Positions 1-12,500 of a stretch of DNA of 64,000 nucleotides are shown in pieces. A model generated the notes under the pieces. The model was not told where the DNA came from. It searched no databases and worked only from the letters and a program-made list of their open reading frames with translations. The position numbers and the translations under genes are program-made. The DNA comes from Saxidomus purpurata (lineage: Eukaryota; Mollusca; Bivalvia; Venerida; Veneridae). The stretch's first letter is position 1. Each line of letters begins with the position of its first letter. The stretch covers positions 17,822,063 through 17,886,062 of the forward strand of contig JAFMSR010000009.1 of NCBI GenBank assembly GCA_022818135.1, given 5' to 3'.

Positions 1-402
1 GTTTTGATTTCTATTGTGGTTAGAGTTTGGAATGCTGCAAACAGAATGCGTTACGTGTTTTTTGTGAAAATTTGGCATTTTTATTAGATGTCCTGAAGGA
101 TCAGTGTTTTGAATTCACAAAAGCATTACTGCAATCCAGTTTGCAGAAAAAGAATGATCATTTCTATTGACTGAGAACACAATAACTTATTGATATGCAT
201 TTGCAGGACTTTATACTGTGAAAATTTAGTTGAATTTGAATTTTGATTTTCAGCCACTACTGTTATAACAGTTATGTCACATCTGTACTTAACAACAAAT
301 GTAAGATATTGCATATTCTGGTGGATAATAGTGCTAAGTAAATAAAGTATTTGTCTCAGATTTTTTGAAAGAAATTTGTGATGTGCAGCTTTTTCTTTTC
401 AG
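1..402 (+). other. Intron, 5' part outside window
   Basis: AT-rich, stop codons in all frames, ends in the exon 1 acceptor. Nothing else seen. Confidence 0.7.
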
Positions 403-542
403 ACATTACTGTGACAATGCAACGACATCTGAAGACGATATGAGAAATAACAAGAAGTGTCCGGCTGGCCGGTACTGTGCTGCTGGACTCTCAGCTGAAC
501 CGGATGCAGTGAACTGTTCAACCGGACATTATTGTCCAGAAG
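403..542 (+). CDS. Exon 1 of the repeat gene (first in window)
   Basis: Acceptor ttcttttcag, donor AAG|gtgag; enters phase 2, leaves phase 1. Carries HYCDNAT, CPAGRYC and STGHYCPEG. The frame is already inside the repeat array, so earlier exons lie to the left of the window. Confidence 0.85.
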
Positions 543-3500
543 GTGAGTTTGAGTCCATTTTCAGTTAATTTCCAGCAGAGTAGCTTTCGTTGAATTTATT
601 GTGTTTTATTTAAGATATTGGCTGCTTATATGCCTTTCACTGAAACTGGGGGCCTTTAATTTCCCCCTCCATCCCCACCCGATAATTATGTATGTTTCCA
701 GTCTCCCAACCTCGCATTTAACTTTTCACTGCTGACCTCAGACTTCATTATGAGAAAATGACCAAGATAACCAATTTTAAAGTGTTTCAGAGCAATAGAA
801 GCAAAATAAAATATTGCCAACTGACCAGAAATGAGTATTTTTTGCATTACAAGTGAAGCTGGATTCACAAAGCACTGGGCTATGTGACTGATAAAGTAGC
901 CCCAGTATGTAATAATACCAATTTTTTCTGATTTTCTATTTTGCAAAAACATTTTGAAACTATACATATTAGTTATCCAGATAATTCCATTTATCAACAT
1001 GGATATTTCATATTATATAAATGGCTACCCTTTTCCAACAAATGATAACTTTCAATAGAACATAATTATTATTTTGATTCATTACAACATTGAGCAGAGG
1101 TGAATATGGGAAAGTATGGAAGTAACTGGCTACAAGATTGGTTAAAATCTGTTTGTAAAAACTGGTCTTAAGTTTAAGTTGAAATACGATAATTTATGTA
1201 AACTATTTGGTCTTAAAAACATCTTATGCCATCAGGAAAGTAATAATTTTGTTGTTTAGTTAAGGTGTGAGCTTTCTGAATTTTCAGACGGCTAGTAATG
1301 TTATCTGGTTTGGTGAACATTAGGGACATGTGAGTATATAACTGTTGAAATTGATTCCAGGGACTGTTGAAATGATAAACTGTCCAGTGGGTACAATGAG
1401 GACAACAGTTGGTGCTGGCGCTGTGACCGACTGTGAATTGTGTACTGCAGGATACTACTGTTTGGAAGAATCCTCAGGTACCACAGGGGCTTGTCTGGAA
1501 GGCTACTATTGTCCTACAAACATTACAAACCCCTATGGGAGTAATCCAGCATATATTGGTTCCTATGGCAATGATATGGTAAGTTTATTGACCATCTGAT
1601 TTAATAATTTTCTGTTTCTGTAGAATTGCAGAATCTATATTTCTCAAAATATAAAAAAGAAATATCTTTAAGAAAAGATGAACAGCTTTGAGAGGAGGTG
1701 CATTTTAGTATATCCATAGACATGGTGTCCGGGAAAGTTACCAATGGAGGCGGTTGAATATGCAGTCTAGCTATTTTTAAATAGGCAGCTACATTATTTA
1801 TGAATGAAGGGATCATGTGATCAAGAGGGTCGTATACAATTCAATTGGCCGCTCTTCTATTTGTAACATTTGATTGGTCCAAAAAGGAGGTCAAACCCCA
1901 GCTTATGCCACAAAAAAGTATTTATACACTCTTTATCTAGTTTGAGAGCCTGACATGAAACTGTCTTTATACAGTCATAGACCACACATTTTTGTTGTCA
2001 AGTTGATTGCAGCGAGGAAGTTTTGCTTGTGTAAGGTGTTGCCTCCCCTTGATCATTGTTGCTTGATTGAAATGCTGCAAGGAAAATTTAAAGTACCAGT
2101 TTTAAATCTTTGGGAAAAAGTGGTCTCTAATCGCTGTTTATTGTTTTGCACGGATGTGAAAGTAGTGTGATTGTTTACATATTTCATGGGAGGGGGATTT
2201 CAGATGATGGTTCTTTCAACACACAAACTCTGCATTTACTAGGGTTAATTTTGTGAATCTTTCATGCAAGATATTTGACCTATGACTCTTTAATAAGTTG
2301 TAGTGTAATCAAATATTGTGTGTATTATTGATTACAGCATATTTGTAACATAGATTTTGATTTTCTAACAGAGGAAAAATACTGTTTCTGAAGAATGTTG
2401 TGGCTTTAAATTACAAGGCATATATGTTTCTATACCTGTAGTTCAAATGCCCAGAGGGTACATACAGCAATGGTACAGCTACTCCAGACTTGGCTAGCTG
2501 TCTGCAATGTCCAGCTGGGTATTACTGTGAACTGGCAACCAATCAGCCGGTAGACTGTACACGAGGCTATTACTGTGACGCTGGGGCTGCTGAACCCACT
2601 TCTTGTCCGATTGGTACATATGGGGCGGCATCAAGTAAGTATCTGTACTTCTATGACCAGAATGGTCCTTCAGCCCTATTTCAGAAAGTATTTTATTTGT
2701 TTGTTTTTTGACATGGTACATAGGGACATATTACCAGCCAAGATATTACCTGAGCCGTTTAAGGCAAGGGTGATATCAATTCAATGAATTTGCGTGTGTT
2801 TTTGCAATATTTGGTCATGTTATAACCAAAATAGTATCTATTTTCAGTGTTATGTATTATCTGATAAACAAGTATTGTCAATCTGTTGACTTTCTTGTTT
2901 ATAGATGTATAGCAGAACTCCTAATCATTGTTTATTAGACAATGAGCAATGATTTAAGGGTTACCATTTATTAAATAACACAGTTTCAAAGCAGTGTTAC
3001 AATTTCTGAAATACTTCTAAATTTGCAGGGTTGACTGGACTTGATGCATGTACAGCATGTGACCCAGGGTACTATTGTGATGCTCCAGGTTTGAGCTTGC
3101 CCCGTGGTCAGTGTGACCCAGGATATGTGTGCTATAGTGGTGCCACCACATCTGCCCCAACTAACAATGCCACTCAAGGAGGAGAAGTCTGCCCCAGGGG
3201 AGGTTACTGTGTACTAGGTATGTCTGATTTACTTTTGTGTCTTTTTACTGAATCTGAATACTCAGTTCTTTTTCATTTGTACCTGGGAAAAGTGGTAGTG
3301 TCAGTTAGTGATCTGTCAGCTGATGAGTTAGAAGCAAGGAGGTGCATGTAAAGAATGATCAGGCGGCTCAATATTTGGTCTGGTCATGGTGAACACTTCA
3401 TATTGAGTGCTTTCGGCTATTTTACTCCAGTAACCAGAGAAACAAGTGAGTTTATAGTTGAACAACTCTGGGTACCTGTGTTATGTTTTTAGTGGTTTAC

Positions 3501-6500
3501 TCTTACCCTGCTGGTAGCAAGTGATTCTGCCATAGCAACCAGTGTAGATCATGATCATGATGTTCATACATGTAGTCTGATTAATTGACCATTAAGTCTT
3601 CTAGAAAATGATCAGGGTAAGGTAAAAATAATTTATCTCATTGCCATAAATATAAAGGTCAGTCATTCTGCAGTTTGTTTTTTTAATTGATTTTTTATTT
3701 GGCCTTTTTGCATGAATTTTGCTCTTAAACACTTAAAATGGGTATTCTTATAAAATAGTTTTAAGGTCAATAGTGCAAAGTTCAGGTTAGTCATGTGACC
3801 TGAAATACACAAACTTCTTATTTTGTAGGATCCGAAGATTACACCAGTTTAATTGTTTAAAATCTGACAGTATAAATGCTTTATAATCTGTTCACATTTC
3901 AGGATCATCTGAAGCCTTACCCTGTCCCCTCGGCACTTACAACAACGTAACTGGAGCGAGCGACACAGCTGATTGTACGTCATGTGACCCAGGTTACTAC
4001 TGTAGCAGCGTAGCGGGCGGGGAACCAACCGGAGCTTGTCTGGCCGGATTCTACTGTGAAGGAGGCTCATCAACCCCATACCAGTTTTCAGCGACACCAG
4101 GTAAACGTTGCGATAGGTGGAGTTGTAGACAAAATTTTTTTTTTTTCGGTGATGGGCTTACCAACCGACTTTGCATAGTAAGTCTCATAACTTCCATGAC
4201 AGATGTTTATAGAGAGGCTGTAGCCCAGTGATTGTTTGTTTGTCGGGTTAAATGCCCATCAGTTTAGGAGGCTGGAAGTTAACCTAACCATCTTTCCTGA
4301 GAAGGACCAATACTAGAACCCTATTCCTCCATAAGTGACTGCCAAGATTCTCACATTAAGAGGCATGGTCTGTAGCAGGGCTCGAACCCGTGACCCTCAA
4401 TCAATGAGAGATTACAGTGATTTCAAGTCAGCAACTCTTACCACTTAACTGTGGAGGGAATAGTAACACAGTGGAAATATGTTTACGTCAGGAGTTGCAA
4501 GGTCCTGGGCTCTATCCCTACTGGTGCTGTGGTGGTGGTGTCCTTCTAGCAAGAGTCTTAAGGTAGTGCTTGAAAACTTTTTCAACCACCATTCATTTCA
4601 TTTTATCTTATTGTATGTAGAAAGTGTGCAAACTTATACATTTAGGGGAAACCCTAAACTTGATAAAGCAAAACAAGTGATGGTGCTTATGTTTAAACAA
4701 AGAAATAAGACAATTAATATGATAAAATGTCAAACCTGTCATCAACTTTTGCACAATGCTTGCAGGTACAGGTAGCCTCTTTACCAAAATGTTTTATTGC
4801 ATTGTATGCACCATTCCCTGATTAAGAGAACTGTGTCACAGATTTCTGATATCTGTCTTTAAATTGATTCTATGCTCTGACATGTGCTGTGGTAAATAGT
4901 AACATACCTACCCCCTTAACGATGACAAAAATAATGGTCATAAATGTTGGAAAATTGATATTATCAAAAATCCATGACAATTTCCCTTTTTTATCTTAAT
5001 TTAAATCATATCTAAGACATTGAAGAGTGAAGGAGCTAATAGTAGCCTTTGCAAAATAATGAAAGTGCTTGTATCCATCTATGCAAGCTTGAGCATAGTG
5101 ACTAATGTCCTAGAAGGGCGAATGTTCTAGAGGCTAATATCATAGGGGCCAATGTTCTAGAGGCTAATATCATAGGGGCAAATGTTCTGGAGGCTTATGT
5201 CCCAGGGGCTAATGTCTTAGGGGCTGATATCCTAAGGCTAATGTCCTAGGGTCTAATGTACTAGGGGCTCATGTGCTAGGGGCCAATTTCCTAGGGGCTA
5301 ATGTCCTAGGGGCTAATAAGGGCTTATGTCCTGGAGGCTTATGCCCTAGAAGCTAATGCCTAGGGGCTTATGTCGTAGGGGCTAGTATCCTAGAAGCGTA
5401 TGTCCTAGGGGCTGATATTCTAGGGGCTAATGTCCTAGGGGTTTATGTCCTAGGGGCTTATATCCTAAGGTCTAATGTCCTAGGGGCTGATATCCTAGGG
5501 GCTAATGTGTGGGGGCTATTGTCCTAGGGGCTAATATCTTAGGGGCTAATATCCTAGGGGTTAATGTCCTAGGGGCTTATGTCCTAGGGGCTGATATCCT
5601 AGGGGCTAATGTGTGGGGGCTATTGTCCTAGAGGCTAATATCTTAGGGGCTTATATCCTAAGGGCTAATGTCATAGGGGATTATGTCCTAGGGGCTGATA
5701 TCCAGGGGCTAATGTGTGGGGGCTATTGTCCTAGGGGCTAATATCTTAGGGGCTAATGTCCTAGGGGCTGATGTCCTAGGGGCTAATGCCCTAGGGGCTA
5801 ATGTACAAGGGGCTCATGTGCTAGGGGCCAATGTCCTAGGGGCTAATATCATAGGGGCTAATAAGGGCTTATGTCCTGGAGGCTTATGCCATAGAGGCTA
5901 ATGTTCTAGGGACTTTTGTCCTAGGGGCTAATATCCTAGACCTTATGTCCTAGGGGATGATATCCTAGGGGCTAATGTCCTAGGGGTTTATGTCCTAGGG
6001 CTTATATCCTAAGGGCTAATGTCCTAGGGGCTGATGTCCTAGGGGCTGATATCCTAGAGGCTAATTTGATAGGGGCTCTTGTCCTAGGGGCTAATATCTT
6101 AGGGGTTAATATCCTAAGGGCTAATGTCCTAGAGGCTGATGTCCTAGGGGTTAATGTCCTAGGGGCTTATGTGCTACATTCAGGTCTTATTGCTGCAACC
6201 AAGTAATGACTAGCTTATGTCATCTGTGTTAAAAATTTGCAACTACAATATAATAAAAATTGCATAATTACATGTATACTGTTGGAGGTGCCAAATTTAC
6301 AAAGAGAATACTTGTACTGCATTTTCACACACTGGGTATGTGTGAAACCTTACAGTCATGTGTTAAAATTTGTGTGTTTTAATATTTTCAGGTTATTTTA
6401 CACTTGACGGTGCTAGGGCACAGGATGAATGTGAAATTGGTACATACGCACCTTACCACAACACTAGTTCATGTCTGCCATGCCCAGCAGGTTTCTACTG

Positions 6501-9500
6501 TCCATATAAGGCTATGAATGACACAGTTATTTGTCCGGCTGGGACATACTGTCCAGAAGGAAGTTACCAGTATACTGTATGTCCAACAGGCACTTTCTTG
6601 AATGAGTAAGCACAGAATCTTGTAATGTAAATCATGTTGAATTTGCAAGACAAAAAGTTCGCGATTTTTGATGCAGTGGTCAATTCATGAGACCATGAAT
6701 CCTTCTTGTCGATAATACTGTTGAAACAATATCAGTCATTGTTGGAGAAGATTGAATTAGCAAAATGATGAATTTGTGAAGGAGTGGTATATCCGAAAGA
6801 AAACGTGAAAATAAAAATCTCACGAATATTTTCATGATTGACTTACTGCATATGATTTCCATCTGCAGTTTTTGTTTTTAGGACAAAGAATGCAATAAAA
6901 AGATTTATAATTGCACTTCCTTTGCACAACAGTTGCTGTACTGATAGATTCTGATTTTGTTTGAATTTTGCATTGCTTTGACTGCCTGCATAAATTTGAC
7001 TGAAAGAAAAAGTGATGGCAACAAGTGAATCTGCCTTTGAGAACAGTGTAGATCATGATTAAGCTGCTCATCCTTGCAGTCTGATCAGGGTCTGCACTGT
7101 TGGCTATTAATTCAGTAAATTTTCAGTGAGAACTCCTATGACCAACCTGGAGCCGCAGTGGCACAGCGGTAACACGTTTGTGTCGGGATCGTTGGGTCCC
7201 TGGTTCGATGCCAACAAGTGCCACGGTGGTTGTGTCCTTAGGCAAGACACAGATATTTCCACATTGGCCCTCCCTCTAGGAGATTGTTTTCATCTAGAAA
7301 GATTCTCAAGAGCAATTAATCTTAAGTTGTAAGGACTTGTTTTGCTATCGAGAATAAAGAAATTAGTATAATAAAAAAAAATGGATAAAAATGATGTAGC
7401 TGCTGATCTAAAGATAAACTGCATATTCAACCGCCTTCATTGATAATTTTCCCAGGAACAATGCATGTAAACAAAATCTATATTTAGAGTAATATATTTC
7501 TTGTTCTTTTCTGTCTGTAGATCAGGTAAATCAAGCCTCAGTGACTGTGTTGATTGCCCAGCGGGATACTACTGCCAGGATCAAGGTTTGTTAGAGGTCA
7601 CTGGACCCTGCGCGGCTGGACATATCTGTTACCTGAATGCCCTCAATGACGACCCAGTGTACAATGACGACAACTCTTCGGGTCTCGTTGTCATCACATA
7701 CGGTGACAGGTGTCATCCGGGCTATTACTGCCCGGAGGCAACAACATATATGATACCATGCCCGGAAGGGACTTACCGACCGTATTATAGCGGTGCCTCT
7801 CTCGCCGATTGTACAATCTGTGATCCTGGAAAATACTGTGATGGCACCAATAACACGGCTGTTACTGGTAAGATATGGTACATGCACATCTAAAGTCATG
7901 ACAGTTTACTGAAAAAAGGCATACTGTGAATATAATAATACGCACTGTTGGATAGCCCAAAATTTAATTAACCAGGTTTTTCAAATAATAATGGTGCTTA
8001 CCAAAATTTAACTGAATAAATCCAGAAATCAAGTACACAGTCATGTTCACAGTCAGTGTAACAGCATAGTACATAGGTGATTTTGTATGTTGAAAATATT
8101 TCCCAGGGATACAATGTCATGTAGGTTCTTCCTCTATTAGGCATGTAAGCATAGCTTCTTGTCTGACAATAAAACAAAGAGATGGCAGTTGCTGTGGTTT
8201 TTACGGGAACCTTTATTGTGTATTACAGGTGATTGCGACCCAGGCTATTACTGCAACAATGGCTCCCACCTTGCGGCACCAGTTGACGGCGTCATTGGCG
8301 ATATTTGTCCGCAGCACAAGTACTGCCCTCAGGGGTCAGACTTACCGAAATCATGTGAAATAGGCTTCATGGCTAACCGTACAGGAATGGATGCCTGTGA
8401 GCTATGTATAGCTGGATACCTGTGCTATACTGACACGGCACCATCACTTTGCCCACAAGGTAAGTTTTAACTGAGCTGTCAGTAGTTGACAACTGAAGTA
8501 CAATATCAGAATTTAATTGTGGTCAGTTACAGTTACTCCCACCTTGCAACCCTTTTTCAGGCTACTTTAAAGTGACAAAGACTTTGCGATTTGTGACCAC
8601 ACAGACCTTTTTACAAATTCTAAATTTGCCAAAGGAGAATTTCTCTAATAGTCATTAATATGATTTTCTGTAAATTTTGAAGATGAGATCAGAGAATGAA
8701 AAATAATTATACCAGTACATGAAACTGCTTTTTATTTAAAATCTGGGAAATATTATGCCTATAACTTACGATAATGTTATTAGAAATTATTGTCTAATGG
8801 CATACTTCAATTTGGCCGCTGGGTATTTCAGGACAGTATTGTGTGGCAAGCACAGCTTCTATACCAGTAACTGCCGGTACAAATTGCCCCATAGGGACAT
8901 ACGGGGCCGCCGAGGGGCTAGAGGCAGAGTCAGACTGTACAGCATGCGATGGTGGATTCTACTGTGAAACTACAGGTTCAAATTATATTAGATTCTTCAG
9001 ACACCTTTTTAGCTGCATCTCCACTATTTGGAGAAAAAGGAGGGCTATTGCAGTCACTCTTATGTTGGCGTTGCACATTTGGTTCATGTTTTGAGTGCAA
9101 GAAACTATAATAATCACTTAACAGATTGATTTGAAACTTGTCAAAAGTGTTCAGGGGTATCAGACATGCAACTAAGATTACTCTTGACTGGAAAAATACC
9201 TCTTGTTTGACTCAGAAATTTTGGTTAAAGTTTTGCATGCCAGCTTAAACTATCAGCCTCATATCTCAGTGAGAGCCATTTTCGGTAGAACATATAGAGC
9301 TTTTCTTGCATATCGGATCGGCATTTCCGATGATTTTGCCCATACCGGAAAAACTGGTCTGGCACCCCTCCTATGCCAGATGACTCTCGTGAATTGCTTG
9401 TGACATAACGTTATAAACACTGTAACATCACTTTCCCAAACACAACGTCTGAATTTCGTTTGTTTTTATATGAAAATGCATCATTTCGATAAGTTTGAAT

Positions 9501-12500
9501 TTAGAAATCATCTTGAAAGTGCAAGACAGCATGCAAGAAAAAGTTTCAATTATGAGGCATTTGGTTCAGATGGAAATATCCGTCCCCTCGGGTAACTGTT
9601 TCGTTGGAACTCGGCAGAGCCTCGTTCCTGCCAAAACAGTTACCCTTGGTGCCGGATATTTCGATCTGAACCTTGTGCTCATGACAGAAACTATTATTAT
9701 TTGATTATAGGCATGTGTGTTGTTGGTACACCAACTTGCCTAATTCAAAATCACTATACACAATTTTCAAATAAGATGTCGTTTATTTCTGATTTTCTTT
9801 GAAAAATCAATTGCAAAATTTAGCAAGATTAAACAAGATGGAAATACATGCAAAAAGATTTGAATTTATCTGTATATATTTATGTTTTCGTTGTTACAAA
9901 ATTTGATGTTATGTGAAATATTTTAGGATAAAGAAATTCTGAAAGCCATGAAAGCCTGTAGAGTAGAAAGAGTTTCAGTAGAAATAAGATAAAAAAGGGG
10001 CATAATCTATACCATTTTACTTTATAATAAAGATTATGCCTTTTTTTCTTGAAAGAAATTCAGATCATTTTATTATCTTATTTCAATGCACAATGTTTCA
10101 ACTTATATTTTCAATTTTATTGCAAATACCTCTCAAATACATGTTAAGGTCAATGATGTTCATGAAGTAGAAATGATAGAAATACATAAAGTATACAGGA
10201 GATAGCAGAGTTGTGCATGTACATGTAACTAGCTGTAGATAACGCATAATTATAAACTGTTGTATTGCTTATTTCTTTTCAGGTTTAACAAACGTAACAG
10301 GGCCAGTGGCTGCTGGTTTCTGGGGGCTTACAAACACGCAGGTTGAAACACCCGTTGTAGACGATGATCCAAACTTTGGCGAATGTCCGAAAGGTTTCTA
10401 TTGTCCTGAGCAGTCTTCCTACCCGACACCATGTCCTGCTGGTACATACGGGTAAGTCTAGATGTTGTGCTTGTGCAGTAGAAACAATGGATTACTTATA
10501 TACCCTGTTAGATTCCTAAAATATACTTTTTGTAAAATATTTAGCCTTGCCATTACTTGTTCAAAAGAAATGCACGGTGTGAATTAAAATATCTTAAGCA
10601 CAAACTGTGCAGTTGTACAAGCTGATCATGATCTGCACTGATTGCAAATGCAGAATGACTTGCTGCTAGCATTATGTAAGGGTAAGGCTATAGTATATTG
10701 TGTGATAATGAATGTTTGGTGAACTTGAAGTTGCTGTGTTTGAAATCACTGGTAGATGCTAAATTTTTGTGTAAGTGGTTTCAATTTTTCTCTTGAGAAT
10801 CTGGATTTCTGTGTAAGATATCTGAGGCTGTAACGTCCTGGTTGTTTTTTTGCTACACAGAACTAAACTTATATTATTCTTGCAAACAAAAGGAAGAATT
10901 CTTGCTGCTCAGGATTTGAAATGATTTTGACATGACAAAAACTTGTTGCTGCACCACAACTGAATGGATATTTTACCCAGAAAAAATGGTGATTTTACCA
11001 AGAACAATAGATATTTTACCCAGAAAAATAAAATTGTAAATTTTACTAAGAACAATTGGATATTTTACCAAGATAAATGATAGTTTACCCAGAAAATTAA
11101 TATTTACCCAGAAAAATTGTGTATTTACCCAGAAAAATTGTATAAACAAAAATGAAAACAAAAAACCTCTTAATGCCTCAAAACAGAATAGTTAAAATAG
11201 ATTCTACCCTTGAAAAAAGTAAATCATTTCTCTGGTGCCAGATCGTAGCAAATACTATATGGGCAAATTTAATAGACAATTTTTGCTGCACTGGAACTGA
11301 ATGAGTATTGCCCTGGAAAGTGGAATGTAGAATCAGTGTATGATTTTTGGATATGAAATCCATAAGCCATTCGGGCCAGCACTGCCTGGACTGTTGCTGG
11401 CCAGAAAGCATTTTCACTGGCCCGAAAATAATAAGGGTGTTCAGCAGACTTTAAAACTCAAAGGCCATTGACACTTCAGCCTTAATTTTCAAGGGTCAAA
11501 ATCAAATTTTCAACAGTCAAGGTGAGAATTTTTAGGCATAGGGTTCAGGTCATATATTGTATATTCTGAATACTCTTAAATTATCTTATTTCCTAGCCTA
11601 CATCAGCTCAAAAGTATGTTGTACCCCGTTTGTCACATATTTTCACGATCTCGCATCCCTGAATGTCGTCATTTTTTTCGCGACTTTAACAGTTTTAATA
11701 AAAAAATTGTCCAAAAGAATGTTCAAGTTATGATTAACATTAACAAATACTGAAAGTTATTTGACACAAATTTAGAAAGAGTTGACACGGGAGTAAAATC
11801 GCGGCACTTCGAGTGATTTTACAGGTAAATGAACGGGTTTACGGGACATAAATATCAAATTTATTATATCCGGTAGAAATGTGTCTACACGTGAAATGTT
11901 CTTGAGTTGTATGCATGTTATATTCAAAAATATTTGCCGACTGACGTACATTTGTATAGCGTGTTCAATATATTTCATCACCAAAAATAAAACTTACTCA
12001 CAACATTATCTATTCCAAACTATTATTTCTATAATCCAAAATTATCAGACTATTGTCTAGAATTACTTTTTCATGTCTCAAACTGTCAAATATCTCGGTC
12101 TGTTTGATGCCACGTGCTTCACTAAGATCAAACAAAACTCACATGTACAATGTGCGTCGGCGTTTGTTCTTTGATCTCGTAACACCTGCGGCTTTATCTT
12201 TATGAATGAAAGAGGTTGCAGTAAATATTTCGGCAAAGGTTATTCATTAAAATAAATAGTAGAAAATTGTTACTGGAAAAACGTTGGCTTTGACAGTTGA
12301 TGGAAACAATTAATGACTGAAAAACGGACACGCTGCAACGCCACGATTTTCTTCAAAACAGAACGTTTTGATTTAAATACAGAACAATTGGAAATGTTAA
12401 TTGATAAATACTTTGCTTTCACAACTCAGCCAGTGTTTGAATGTTTCCCGCAGTCTGTGAATCACAATACACAGAGTCGTGTCAGAGACGTTTGCTCATT

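Noticed and set aside
126..314. Minus-strand genes across the window
   Set aside because: All minus-strand frames are short, without domains, and lie in introns or mirror plus-strand exons.
5716..5901. Open frame reading L-G-A-N-V pentapeptide-like repeats
   Set aside because: It follows automatically from a 15 bp minisatellite; it lies inside an intron whose flanking exons join in frame, and neighbouring units have stops.
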